Shown: positions 13,301-24,982, counted from the stretch's first letter. The stretch: DNA of 64,000 bases from Xiphias gladius (GCF_016859285.1 NC_053402.1:7032031-7096030), one strand, 5' to 3'. Notes: generated by a model not told the origin, from the letters alone. A program made the numbers and translations.

Positions 13301-16300
13301 AAAAAAGGAAAATGACTGTGATAGAAATACATACTCTGAGCTATTGATTTAATAAAATGGGTTTCACTTCAGTGTACTTCAACAGTATATATTTCAGGAT
13401 GACTCATATGCTGCCACCCTGTAATGTCTATTCCAAATGTATTTGAATGAAGGTAGTCTTGCTCACGTCGCAGTCAGCAGGATTTGCGTAGTAAAAAAAC
13501 ATTTCAAAAGAATTCTTAAACACAAGCACATAAATGTGAATGCAAATATGAAATGTTGAAGACTAACAACTCTTTAGCTGTCTGATCTCACAAAGGTAAG
13601 TGTAAATGCATCCAAGCAGTGAGACGGATTGAAATTGGATTAGTGTAAATGCATCTGTCTCTCCAAGATGCATATAAAATCTCTACTCCTGCTAAGTGTG
13701 ACTAGATCAGTAACTAGAAATAGCCACTCACAGGGTCTGTCCCTCCTGATAATGACACACCAATCTGTTGCAGCATCTATTGAGTGGGATTGTGCATCAC
13801 TTTTCACCCTCTGGAAACTGATATGTGGTATCATGAACCAAGACACTGATCAGACTAGTAAATCTGAAGGTTTGCACAAAAAAAAACCCCAAGAAAAAGT
13901 CATTAATATCTGCTTCTCTGATTCATCATATGGTCACATTATGCAGCGCTGGTCTCTGTTCTTTGTCTCTGCCTTCCCACCTCCATCCTCGTCTGTCAAA
14001 ATAATGAGGAAGGTCTCGACAGAAAAAGAGTGAAATAATTAAAAGCAAGGATGAGAGAGAGGAGAGAAGAGGGGCATCTTTCTCGAGATCTGAAAAAAAA
14101 AAATGTGTTGGATGTGTGTGTGCTGGTAGCCTGTTGAGACCTTAAATAGTACTGCTGTTTTGTTCATACACTTTTTGTCATCATGCACATGGCTGCTCCC
14201 AGTGTCGGTGGCTGACAGTTTTGGTGCATCACCTCTTATTCCTGAGAGACTCCTAACAGTATCTTGGTGTATTCAGATCCCTGTACACCAGAATGTCACT
14301 GTATGTGTGGGTGCAGGGGACCAAATAGTAGAACAGCACATGACAGATGAAAAGCATGTATTATCCTCTTGGGTCTAGTGTAATAAAACCCCTAGTCAAA
14401 TATTATACGTTGAAACAAAACACTATTTTTGAGAACCATAAATCATTTTGAAAAAGATACAGACAGACATGGTCTGTAGCAATTAGACTAAAATTAAGGT
14501 TTCTTTGTGTCTGTTTTTGACATGTATTTAAGTTCGCTACACAGGAGTAGTCGTGAAGTTGTAAAGAAGCAGACCTTACATGTATCTGAGCTCTGACTCT
14601 CTCCGTATGAGGATGTCTCGTATCCGCTCAAGTCTGAACAGCTCTCCTTCAATGTCCTCAACTGTAATTTCGGAATCAGCCATCGAAATGACATCTTCTG
14701 CTGAAAGACAAACAAAATAAAAAATAAACACGTTTATTTGGGTATGATGAGAAAAGTTTCTACACATACTTTTTTTTTTTGGTTTCAGAGACTTTATGTG
14801 GGACTACCTTCTGCATCAAAGAAAGGTAGCATCATTTCTTTACTTTTTAAAGAAATACAATACAACTGGTGCAACTAACAACCTTGTTAACAACAGCCTT
14901 CTATTTAAATGGTCCAGTTCCAGGGCTTTGGTGTTGTTCATGCTGAGCTCACATCATGCTAGATATGAAGCTGCAGCCTGCAGCTGGTTAGCTTAGGTTA
15001 GTATAAAAACAACTAGCCTGTCAAACTATAATACTTTAAATTGTTTTTACTATATAAAATCTGCTTTTTTTCACATTATGAAGAATTTATGAACACAGCA
15101 AATCGGCAGTTCTGACTAATTCTGAGCAAAGTGATAAGTGCTTAAGTTTTCAAACATTCTGAAACTGGATTTAAGTGAATCAAATTAAAAACAGTTGAAT
15201 TCTCTGGTGATCTTTGTTCAGTTCTGAACATTAACATCATCCTGGATCAAATTTTCCATCCCACTGTGATCTCATCAGAGCTCTGTGGACAACCCCCCCA
15301 AAACCCCCCACCCTATACTTCTTAAAGCTATTCAGCATCACTGAATAACCCCCCCCCGCAGCCTCCCACTCCTCACCAGAAGTGATGAGTCATCCAATAG
15401 AGCCTGGATGGGCTGAACCACTGGTGAACAAAGCTACACAAACACACAACCCCGCAAACCCAGACATGTTGGTGTTTTAGCGTTAAAACAGCCTGCATGT
15501 GTTCCTTCTTGTTTCCATTATTTTGCTAAGAGCCCTCCCATAGGCTTCCAGAATGTTGTCAATATTGTTCTTGGCTTTATTTTCACACTGTCACTTTAAT
15601 GATACTTCTTATACAGCAGGTTTGTGTAGATATACAGTTTGTGTTGTCAACTGGCTATATGTTCTTTTAACTTCTCAAATGCCTGAATATCATTTTGGTA
15701 GAATACAGTTGTAGTAATACTGAAAATAATAAAATAAAATTAATGTATGGTGGTGTATATTCTTTCAATAAAATCTTGCACACATGATATGAGAGAAAAA
15801 TAGCTTGTACAGTAGGAATAAAAGGGAACCGAGAACGGAACCTTGAGGAGTGCCAAGAATAAAAGGTCACAATCAAAGTAATATGGTGTCACCATTAACT
15901 GTAATTTGCTGATAGTTTCCTAGGAATATTCCTGAAAAACTATGTAATTCGGTACTAATTATAGAGAAAATATGTGCATCTTTGGAAAAAAAAAAATACA
16001 AACAAGCAAATTTTCATTTTTTTTCTCCACTTATTACTGGAAGCTTTTTTCCCTCTATATATATCGAATTGTTTGTTTGCCTTTGAACAAATTTCACATT
16101 TTCAGATATTAAGCTGACCTGCTGTGAAGTAACTAAAAGACTCTAGATTAAGCAGTTAAGTGGAATTAGATCTGAAACGATTAGTTACTTAATCAGTTAG
16201 TTGATCAACAAAAAAATAACTGGTAACTATTGATAATTGATTAATGCTTTAATAATTTTTCAAGCAACATCCCAAATATTCTCTAAATTTGCTGCTTTTC

Positions 16301-17158
16301 GTTGTCTTATGCGACAGTAAACTCAACAGCTGTTTGGACTGTTCAGACAAAACAATCTGATGACATCACCCTGGGCACTGAGAAATTGTGACATACATTT
16401 TTAACAATTTTTTGCCAAACAGTTAATTGGCAAAAATAACTGTCTTTTTAATCAATCATTAAAGAAAAATAATTATTTACAGCTCTAACTGGAATTATTT
16501 TACCTGGACCAATTGGACACTACAATTAGTACCAAGTTATATGATTCCTTTGGAGGAAACATTTTGTAAACTGTGCAGATTAACTACCAGGATACATTTT
16601 TGACTCAGTATCTTTAAATTTGATCATTTTAAGGCAACAAAAATAAGTAAGGGAAATAAAAGGGTGCTCTTAGAAAACAAAATTTAAACCATCGATATAT
16701 GTAGGATATATGTAGCAAAAGTCTAGTCTTAAATGAATTTTAAAAATATATTTTAACTGTTAAATTAAGAAATTAAACAAAAGAGTTCTCCTTAGGAAAA
16801 AAAATTCTCCCCCAAATCATATCAGAAATACTAAGGTTTACAAGTGGAAGTTACCACATGGAGATTTTACAAAACCCTGGCTACAGGGAACTTTAACAGG
16901 ATGCTTGGTGATGCAGGTGTGAGCATCTGCAGGAGCCCGAGGCTTTCATTCTCTCTACTGAAGTTGGTGCTGTTACAAATCTCCTTTCGCTCATCACTCC
17001 ACACAGTTACACTATCCAAGCATGCATCCCATTAAGTTTAAACACAAATCGCCTGTAGTGACCTCCAATCAAAACTCACTTGATTTCTCCGTCGTTCCCT
17101 CCACTTGCGTTCTTCCCAAAGCGCTGTACTGTTGATAGGATTCTCCCTCTTTTTCCAT
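10391..17158 (-). CDS. bmerb1-like: bMERB-domain protein, BMERB1 (C16orf45)-like, six exons
   Basis: Coding exons (minus) are 17158-17080, 14697-14580, 12819-12746, 11981-11867, 10993-10923 and 10512-10391; all phases agree and the sum is 579 nt (192 aa; human BMERB1 is 204). Exon 1 encodes MEKEGESYQQYSALGRTQVE. Then come ISMADSEITVEDIEGELF, RIRDILIRRESELRYM and MDDIQLCKEITRLKKELQ, next LVETRDFLVDDVEFERL, then EEDREMAAFLQSKL. The C-terminus is KTGLTLLKDCCGFTCSIM, matching the distinctive BMERB1 tail LALIKDCCGATQCNIM. The bMERB helices span about residues 30-150; such domains bind Rab GTPases, and BMERB1 has been linked to microtubule dynamics (family knowledge). The start has no in-frame competitor inside the exon. 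The exon 2 acceptor is tandem (CAGCAG), allowing a one-residue isoform (to 14700). The gene's position near mfsd6l/pik3r5 suggests a duplicate of BMERB1 rather than BMERB1 itself. Confidence 0.88.
10690..10790. repeat. Fragment of the 'AGCATAAAGACTGGAA ... GCTAGCCTGGCTC' dispersed repeat
   Basis: It reads CAGCATAACGACTGGAAAGA, then AACAGCTAGCCTGGCTCTGT. The same core is at 29346-29402 (AGCATAAAGACTGGAAACGG, then CTGCTAGCCTGGCTC), and a likely other end of the family is at 31835-32106. It lies in intron 5 of the bMERB gene. I recognise it as a widespread teleost repeat; its class is uncertain. Confidence 0.55.
16171..16490. repeat. Dispersed 'ATTGATTAATC' repeat, copy B
   Basis: It starts TCTGAAACGATTAGTTACTT and ends TTACAGCTCTAACT, with ATTGATTAAT and TTAATTGGCAAAAATAACTG inside. 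It has the same family layout as the 9643 and 21663 copies. It lies in intron 1 (14698-17079) of the bMERB gene. Confidence 0.55.
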
Positions 17159-18519
17159 ATTTTTTTTTTTACAAATGGTTCCCTTTTCAAACTCTTCGCA
17201 CGGAAATTTTAAAACAAATATTTGTTCTGCTTGAAAATAACTTTCCGACTGACTCCATGCACCATTGCCACATTCGCCTGAGGGAATATACGAGGAGGCG
17301 AAGTGCCAACAGATGCTGAGTCCAGTCTTACAGTGGTGGATTTCTGGGCTTGGAGAAGCTGATGCAGCTGATGTCCGCTCCGAGGCGCCACCTACTGACA
17401 GAGACAGACTATCACAGAATGCACAGCCCAATGATTACTCCATAAACAGCAAGGAACATGTGAAAAATTATATTTGAATCCATTAAGAGAAAAATGCTGA
17501 CTACTCATAAATGAATTTATTGCCCATGGAGTGTAAATGCGTGGAATCAAAGTCTGTAGTTGAAAATCAAAAACACTGAGATAAAGTTTTGTGTAGAAAT
17601 GATTTGTAATTGTAGAAAAAAAACTGACAATGTTTGACAAAGTGCAAATAAAAAATTGTGCACAAATGATATCAATGATGAGTTAACACAAAGACTGAGA
17701 AAAAAAGGGCTTTATGTGATTATGAGTACAGATTCAAAGCAGATGCTGCCCATAAATTCAGAAATCAATCACCTTAAAGTGAACTCTTTCTATATGCTAT
17801 TTCACAAACAAGATTAAAGGACACAAGGATTAAAATGATCCTCCTTCTTAAGAGTTTGCTGTGCTCTAACCATTACAACACTCTCCACAGGAGAGTCGAG
17901 CCGTCTTTCATCATGAACTTTTCATTGCGCCTGATTGAGCTCAGTTGTTAAAGACAACCTGGTGATGACTTGATTTCATGCAGCTAGGCCCTCCAGGGGC
18001 CCATCAGATGTTTGGGGAGTGCAGCGTGCATCTGTCTGCATGCAGGAGCTGCCCTTGCGCAACAGGTAGCAACGTCCTACACCCGGCAGTGGACGGCAGA
18101 CGACTGTGTTTATTCATACGTTCAGTCCTCAGCTGTGTGTCCTCAGATACAGCCAGATGGTTCACACTACTGCGTTTGTCATTCAGATTACATGACAGAA
18201 AAAGATGAATACTGAAAGACATACAGAGTCAATATTGTTCCCAAAGGTTATACTCTGGAATTAAATGACTTTGATCTACTGCAAACATTTATTTAGGCTG
18301 CTCATTGCACTTCATATGAAGTTAGTGACAGCAGGAGTATTTATTTACTGCAGACACCAATGAGGAGCTAATGTTGGAGCCACACACCAAATGACTCCGC
18401 TATAAAAAGGGGATGATTCTTTAAGCATGATTAATTTATTCGTCACAGTACTTTGGTCGGCAACAGGTTAAAGACTTGCCAATACAAATTAGACATACAG
18501 ACACTGGAGTTAAAGAAAC
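17159..18519. other. Upstream region of the bMERB gene and intergenic DNA
   Basis: The first 250 bases upstream of the bMERB start are moderately GC-rich and hold a CTCF-like motif (17385-17398), so a promoter is likely there. The rest up to the mfsd6l polyadenylation signal shows no recognisable gene; overlapping open frames at 17978-18222 on both strands have no domain. Confidence 0.5.
17385..17398 (-). promoter_or_regulatory. CTCF-like motif upstream of the bMERB gene
   Basis: The minus strand reads TCAGTAGGTGGCGC, matching the core consensus CCASYAGRKGGCRS at all but the first base. It lies about 230 bp upstream of the start codon. This is sequence match only; occupancy is not shown. Confidence 0.5.
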
Positions 18520-18525
18520 TTTATT
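18520..18525 (-). terminator. Candidate polyadenylation signal of mfsd6l
   Basis: TTTATT on plus (AATAAA on minus) lies 1.06 kb downstream of the mfsd6l stop and is followed by an A-rich stretch on the plus strand. Plausible, not proven. Confidence 0.45.
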
Positions 18526-19584
18526 GACAAAAAGAAATTACATTAAGGAGCCTTTTACATCAATAAAAGTATGACCTAATTGCACAGAATTGCAGACTAT
18601 ATAATCCAAATTAAACCTTTGTAGTTTCATACAAATCCAGACACTTTTTTAAGTATCCTTAAAATATGTTACCTATCAGGTCAAGATTGACCATTTGACA
18701 TGAGGTATACTTAGCACTAACACATTAAAATACAGGTTAGACAAACATTTTCTGACACAAATTTAGCAAACACAGGTGCCCTCTACATGTTCCGCACACA
18801 TCTGCACAAACCAGCATAATACAAAAATCTTACAGCTCAAATAATTTTTGCAGAGCTCAGTTTTATTGTTTTGAAGTCACTGCAGCTTACAATCATTTGT
18901 AACCATCATCATTTTATGATTTCACAGTTTCAAAGAAAAGGCACATATATAATGACTAACAGCAGTCAGCCCTGACTTTTCCAGAAGATAAAGAGAGACT
19001 TAGGGTGTGGTGAAACAGGATGCCAGTCTAGTTTAGCCTCACCTTGTGTACACATCTCGTGTTTAGACTCCTTTTAAGAGGCTTCAGTGTTTTATTGTCA
19101 TGATGCCTACACTGATTAACTTTCCTGGTGGGGTCTTGAGTCCTCCTTCTGCCCACACATAATCATTCTACCTTCTTTGCTTTGTAACAGAAGGACTGCT
19201 TATGCAAATGTGAATTTGTATTGGCTTGAGTGGCCTAGAGTCCAATTCTCAAGGTCATCAGTACAGCCAACACTTGCAGACTGATAAAATGACAAGTAAG
19301 ATGGGATGCCACAAAAATTTAATTCTGTTGAAAAAAGTTCCAGTAATGAGAGTTAAAAGTTAAAACTTAGATTTTAATTAAACCTGTCTGAGTAGGAAAT
19401 CAATTATTTTGGTAATGCTACTTGATGATAAAGACTGCCATGTCTGTATAAGATAGTGCTAACCTGGTGGGGTATGATAATTACTATTTTCATAGGAAAT
19501 TATTCTTTGATTTGATTTAGTGGTAAATCCTCTCTATCCATTGTTCGCTTTTATGCGTCCTATTGTATTCTTACACGGTGGAAT

Positions 19585-21414
19585 TCAGTGGTTTATCCTC
19601 CTTCCATAGTTATTATTGCTTTTGTCGGCTTCCATCGCTTTATCAAGCCAGTCTCTTTCCTGTTCAGACTCTGAGTCACTGGCTTCACTTGCATTAGCCG
19701 CCAAAAGGCGAGAGTAGTTAATCCTGCGCTGGCGAGGGGCCTTGCACCGGAGCAGAAGCAGACACACACACCACACCATCAGACCCACTGCCACTCCTCT
19801 GAACAGCCACGTCAGCCCAAACCACTGCACCACGAACCCTCCAGAAAAGCTACCCAGCCCACTTCCTAGATGTAGAGAAAGCACACTGTAGACCCTCCTC
19901 ACACTCCTCTCTGCCCCCGGCGTGGCAACATCCTCACTCTGGACCTTCACAGCCCACCAGAGCGCTCCGCTGCTGAAACAACTCAATATCTGAGCAGGCA
20001 GTACAGCCCATGGTCCCCAGAGGAAGGAGTAATAAAAGCACTGTAGGCCGAGACTTGCAGTCCCCACTGCGAGCAACCTTCCTGGGCTGAGGAGTTTGGA
20101 CACTCGTCCAGCCAGCAATGGGAAGGAGGCCTGTGAGAGCAGACCGAGGGCTAGAGACAATCCCATGTGCAGCTCATTGCCCCCATGATCCTGCATCTGC
20201 CACAGGAGGAAGTTATCCATGGCCGAGCCCGCCACCCCAACCAGCAGGGTGGTGACAGCACAGAGCAGAGCGCGGGAGGAGCCACGCACCAGCTGCATGG
20301 CTTTCAGGAGCCTGTTAGCCCTGTCTCGCTTTTTGTTCAGGTAAAGAGGGAGGTAGGTAGCTACGGGCAGGGCCAGAGCAGCAGAAACAGCGTAGCAGTA
20401 GAAATGTACCGCGCTCCTGGGAGTCTGACCAGCTATAAGACAGCTCAACTGGCTGACCAGCAACCCTGCTCCTCCAACCCCACATGCTGCTCCCAGTAGA
20501 CCCCACAGCCCGGCGCTGCTGTAGTGGTCTGAAGCATCCGCAAAATCTAGATATTCGTACAATCCGTCGTCTGCTGTCCACTCCAGAGGGGCTGACACAG
20601 ACTCCAACACCGAGACAATGATGAGTATCAAGAAGAAGAGTTGGTGTTCAGTGTCCATGACCTTAAGGTTGTCCAGAAAGTAAAAACTGCTCTCCTCTGT
20701 CTTCTTTTCTCCTTGCAGTTCTTCAGACACTGAATTGAAGTTTGACCTCTTATTCCTCACAGCAGTTGTCAAAGATCTGGTGGCATGATACACAACAGAG
20801 CTGTTGATCATTGGTTCTCGAAGACTGTTGTCGACCACAACAGAAAGACTTTCTTGTGACAGTTGAGGATGAGATTTATCATTACCATGCTGATAAAGTG
20901 ATGTTTTGCTCATCATAACAGGAACAGAATTAGTATCTGAAAGTGTCTTTGCAGGAAACGTGACACTAGGCTGGGAAACAAAATCTTTCGGGCGATTTCT
21001 AGTTGACAATGTTTCAGGTCCAATGCTACTCATTAGCAGGTTATCACCAAGACTTTGGACTGGACCGCTGCTCAGATCAGACATGTTACAGTTGCTGCTC
21101 TGTGTGTGCACATCTGAAGGAGGGATAATCAGCAAAACCAGAGCGACTGCTGCTGAACACACAAGAGAGCCATTTATCACCACTCGCCTCTTGTTGTAGT
21201 GCTTAGAGAGTAGGCTTGCAACAGGGCTCCAGACTAGCGATATCAGGTGTTTAGTACCCATGATGATGCCTGTCATTGCAGGAGTCAGGCCCAGCTGTCT
21301 GAAGTACAGGGTGAGGAAGGGGAGCAGGCAGGCTTTGGCACAGGAGCACAAGAAGTTAAATGTGCCAGCCAGGACGAGGGCACGCTTGATATCAATCTGT
21401 TTATTCCTCTTCAT
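19585..21414 (-). CDS. mfsd6l: Major facilitator superfamily domain-containing protein 6-like
   Basis: An intronless ORF encoding an orphan MFS membrane protein of about 609 aa (human MFSD6L is 586). I chose the ATG at 21414-21412 (MKRNKQIDIKRALVLAG). It aligns with the human start, and an in-frame extension of 39 codons upstream (to 21531) looks like a chance hydrophobic leader. Early segments FLTLYFRQLGLTPAMTGIIM and MGTKHLISLVWSPVASLLSK match the family. A long polar loop (about residues 105-255) separates the first helices from APLEWTADDGLYEYLDFADA, the conserved MFSD6-type signature. Later helices include HFYCYAVSAALALPVATYL and FGLTWLFRGVAVGLMVW. The tail INYSRLLAANASEASDSESE followed by DWLDKAM matches human. 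Substrate unknown. It lies on the same strand as pik3r6/pik3r5, as in human. Confidence 0.93.
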   Translation of the reverse strand: MKRNKQIDIKRALVLAGTFNFLCSCAKACLLPFLTLYFRQLGLTPAMTGIIMGTKHLISLVWSPVASLLSKHYNKRRVVINGSLVCSAAVALVLLIIPPSDVHTQSSNCNMSDLSSGPVQSLGDNLLMSSIGPETLSTRNRPKDFVSQPSVTFPAKTLSDTNSVPVMMSKTSLYQHGNDKSHPQLSQESLSVVVDNSLREPMINSSVVYHATRSLTTAVRNKRSNFNSVSEELQGEKKTEESSFYFLDNLKVMDTEHQLFFLILIIVSVLESVSAPLEWTADDGLYEYLDFADASDHYSSAGLWGLLGAACGVGGAGLLVSQLSCLIAGQTPRSAVHFYCYAVSAALALPVATYLPLYLNKKRDRANRLLKAMQLVRGSSRALLCAVTTLLVGVAGSAMDNFLLWQMQDHGGNELHMGLSLALGLLSQASFPLLAGRVSKLLSPGRLLAVGTASLGLQCFYYSFLWGPWAVLPAQILSCFSSGALWWAVKVQSEDVATPGAERSVRRVYSVLSLHLGSGLGSFSGGFVVQWFGLTWLFRGVAVGLMVWCVCLLLLRCKAPRQRRINYSRLLAANASEASDSESEQERDWLDKAMEADKSNNNYGRRINH

Positions 21415-21662
21415 GATTGTCCTCCTGGGCAGCTCACAGTCTCTTCTAATAGGTTTCACATGGAGCGACTGGTTGGATTCAAACAGAGAGACACAGCTGA
21501 ACAGAAAGATGGAAAATAATAAAGTTAACACAAAAAATATTAGAGTAATTAGTGCTTATGTCGTCCAGTACTACTCATTTGGAATCAGTACCTATTTGAA
21601 AGGTATCAGTGCTTTTCATTTGCAGTTGCAAGGTTCTTACAAAGGCTATGATTACTTTCGTT

Positions 21663-21901
21663 AACAATTAACCGGCCTATTATTTTTTTATTGATTGATT
21701 AGTCCAGAAAATAATAGTGAAAAAATGTCATCACATCTTCCCAGAGCCAAGGGTGATGTCTTTAAATTTCTTGCTTTGTTTGACCAAAAGCTTAAAAAAA
21801 AAAAGATATTCAATTATCAATGATATATGTCAAAGAAAAGCAGTAAAAACATTTTATTTCAGAAGTGAAAACTAGAGGATGTTTGGCATTTTTTTTTCTC
21901 A
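21663..21901. repeat. Dispersed 'ATTGATTGATTAG' repeat, copy C (partial)
   Basis: It contains TTATTGATTGATTAGTCCAG, then TTAAATTTCTTGCTTTGTTT and ATATTCAATTATCAATGATA. This is the same family as 9643-9974 and 16171-16490. It lies just upstream of mfsd6l. Confidence 0.55.
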
Positions 21902-22751
21902 CTGTTTTTGCTTTAAAAGTGCCAATGCACAGACCATAGTGATACAGCAATTTCCAAAGCCCACATCACTGTTCTTTTTGTTCTGTCTATTTGAATTATA
22001 TTATCATATTATAAAGATGAATAAATCTTTAATTAAACGTATACATTCATTTTGACTTCAAATCATTAGTGAGTCATTTATGTACAATACAGTTGTTATG
22101 GTGGTAAAGTAAGAATAAAATAAATAAAGGCATCCAGGCAACTGACTCCTTTTTTTTGTTTGACTCATACTGCATTCTGTTTTCAGTGCTCTTTTGATTT
22201 TGTGGTGCACTCAATGCAAGATTTTACTTAACTGTAACTACTATAGAAACAAAGCATCTGGCTTTATATGAGCTTATTGGCACAGATAAAAGAAACATCT
22301 TAACAGAAAGGCACATCACATATGTCGCAAACACGGAAATTAAGTGCACGCCTACAACAACTGCAACTTTAAAATGAGCGTTGTAAGAAGTAAGCCCAGT
22401 GTAGTTTTCTTAGCAGAAAGAAGCAGATAAACAAGGGACCTGAAGTACACCAATACCTGCCAGGCTGAATACACCTGCCCCTGCAGGATATCAAGGTGTG
22501 GAGTACTAGTCCCCGTCACGTCAACTTTTAACGTCACGTCACGAAAACTTTTAACATTTACCTTTTAACTTCTTCCCGCAAAAAAATTCCTTACACTCTC
22601 CTACCGATTATTTTCCATCTCTGGTTTCTGCATTACATCGACGATCCGGTCTCTTTGAGGGTTAAAGCGGAGGACACCTGTTGCGGACGTAAAGTTAAAC
22701 GCATTCAACTGTACGACTAAGTTTACACCTGCAGCAGTTTCCATGACAACA

Positions 22752-22765
22752 GCGCCCCCTAACGG
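22752..22765 (-). promoter_or_regulatory. CTCF-like motif upstream of mfsd6l
   Basis: The minus strand reads CCGTTAGGGGGCGC; the AGGGGGCGC half is perfect, with two mismatches in the left half. It sits at the edge of a CpG-richer patch (22600-22770) that may be the mfsd6l promoter with an untranslated first exon. Match only. Confidence 0.4.
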
Positions 22766-23384
22766 TGTGGATGCCTATGTGCGCCAAAGAGATGGTAGCA
22801 GGTAAAATCCTTCCTAAACAGAAACTGAAACACAATGAATTAAGTAAAACTATTCTGGCTTGATCTGAATAAAAAGATAATTGGGACTGAGCTCGCCCAG
22901 CGAATCAAAGATATATTTGTGTGGTTGAAAGTGCACCTAGGTGTTGCTGACAAAGAGCACGTTCACTTCCCTAATTCCGAAAGAGATTTATTCTTTGACA
23001 AGGTAGGCGAAAACCTTCCTATTCAAGGAAGGTTAGTTTATTTACCAAATTTTCAAATTTAAGTTAATACAATTCATGAATTCAGGTCACATGGTTTTGA
23101 TGCTTATATTTGTCGTCTGAGTGCAAACAGAGCATTTTCTGTAAATTTGCCAATATAATAAACTGAACATCTTACTGAATACATTCCTCTATGAGCACCA
23201 CTACAAGAAGAATGTGTAACTATTACTAATAAGCTTTATAATAAGGGTACAAACACATACTTAAATATTTTAGTTTAAAACATCAAAAATTAACTAAAAA
23301 TTATCAACAGAATGTGAAGAAATTACACTTTTGGTGTTATGTCTAAAACGCCTATGTATTGCATTGGTAGAGACACCGAAGTTA

Positions 23385-23750
23385 AAATACTAACCAGCTA
23401 GCTCCACCCTGACCTCTCTCAGAATACCACTTTGCACCACTTTGTAGATGAAAGTGAGTCACTGTAGCATCCAATCTACCCTCAGTCCAACATGAGAATG
23501 AAGAAGTAGCGCTGCCCAGAGGGCAAAAAACCACGTTCAGCGGCAAAGAAAAGAAGTGACAGAAATACGTACAAGCAAAACAAGAGTTAACAGTGCCCTG
23601 GCATTCCACAGCTGGAAACAGTTCTTGGTAAGGAAAAGTAAAGGAATGAAGTTTGATGCTGAACCTGTAACGTTTCTTGTAGGCTGGTAAGCAAACAGCT
23701 GTTGATAGCAAAATAGCAAAAACTTACATATAGCACCTTTAAGCACACTT
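23385..23750. repeat. Dispersed repeat ending in ACATATAGCACCTTTAA
   Basis: The end AAACTTACATATAGCACCTT is the kind of terminus found on abundant short teleost elements. The interior has no coding sense. Boundaries are approximate and only one copy is in the window. Confidence 0.4.
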
Positions 23751-23754
23751 TTAA

Positions 23755-24355
23755 GGTACTTGCAGTGTCTCCAGTTTATGCTGCTTTATATCCTACTCCA
23801 CTTCATTTCGGAGGGAAATATTGTAATTTATACTCCACTAGATTCATTTCAAAGTTACTAGTTATTATTATTTTACATACATAAACGTATCATTGACTTA
23901 TAAAAAATGATGCATTGTTATACATTAAAGACCCTGCTTGCGCACGCAGGTGCTATCAGTTACGTAGCTGATGAGACCTACTCAGGTTGCAGTTGTGCAA
24001 AGCTCTGTTGGGATTTACATGAAGTCACCATGTCACCATGTACTAACAAGAATGATAAAGTATTTGTAACCTCCCCTGTAACAAAATTAATAGGGAAACC
24101 AAATCCGAGACATGTTTTATTTACTATCGTGCTGTACAAGATAATTAACTTGTGCATAAATTATGACCTTGAGGACCCCATAATTTAAGACTCTGAAAGA
24201 GACCGTTCTGTATAATGAATACTTTTACTTATCAAACTTTAAGTACATTTTGCTGGTAAATCTTATGTACTTTTGCAGGACTTTACTTGTATTTTTAAAT
24301 TGTGGTATTCCTACTTTTACTTAAGTGAAGGATCTGAGCATGTCTTCCACCACTG
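23755..24355. repeat. Dispersed repeat of the 'ACTCCACTTCATTTC ... CTTCCACCACTG' type
   Basis: It contains CTCCACTTCATTTCGGAGGG and ATATTGTAATTTATACTCCA near the left and ACTTTTACTTAAGTGAAGGA with TCTTCCACCACTGATTG at the right. A fragment of the same family is at 31424-31570 (CTTTACTCAAGTATTTTGCT, TTACTTTCCAGATTAAGATT). It is a common teleost repeat by recognition. About 300 bp of unrelated sequence separates its two recognisable parts. Confidence 0.5.
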
Positions 24356-24982
24356 ATTGTTAATTCATACTTACTTCATTTTTACATTATTTATATACCA
24401 CCAAAGTAGCTGGAATCATGTTAGACAGAAAAGGGCATTTTGAACCCATATTATCAAGTCTTACCAAACTAAGAGGCCCCTAAGGGCCTAACATTACAAT
24501 AATAATTGCATTAAATTAAATTCAATAGAATAGAACAACACTGTATTCTAACACTGAACACCATGTAACACACAATGAAGTGCTGACAGAATATTATGTA
24601 CAGCGGTATGCATGATCGGTACAGATGAAAAAGACAGCTCATGTCCCTCACAGGGTCACACCAGTGAAGGTGTTGATTGGCAGTGACAGGACTTTGACAA
24701 TACTTGCTCAGTGGCAGTTCTCACTCATTACTGATACTGAACCTGGAGCAGATGCTGCATCCTGGGTCCAAGCATGGAGAAAGTTCTATCCTGTAAAGCA
24801 ATGACATGACATTTTAGTACAGTTTCAATTGGCTCAAGGTGAAATTGAAAAAAAAAAAAGTGTAAAAGACAGACAGACAGATAGAGAGCGTTTGATGGTC
24901 CATTGTCCTGATGCTGATGTTTTGGGTTTGGAAACGGAAAAGCTTTAGACAACTTAACAGTTTCTATTGAAGGTTCAATTAC

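Larger units (their letters stand above)
22766..24720. other. Intergenic DNA, mostly repeats
   Basis: No gene recognised. It holds two dispersed-repeat blocks (23385-23750 and 23755-24355). The open frame at 23382-23711 minus falls inside the first of them and is not credible as a gene. Confidence 0.5.

Noticed and set aside
20167-20581. Open frames of 88-110 codons overlapping mfsd6l
   Set aside because: They are opposite-strand or shifted-frame shadows of the GC-richer mfsd6l coding sequence.
21415-21531. N-terminal extension of mfsd6l by 39 codons
   Set aside because: Human MFSD6L begins at the equivalent of the internal ATG (21414); the extension is unlike the family and probably lies in a 5' intron or UTR.
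23382-23711. 109-codon minus-strand open frame
   Set aside because: It falls within a dispersed repeat and has no resemblance to any protein family.
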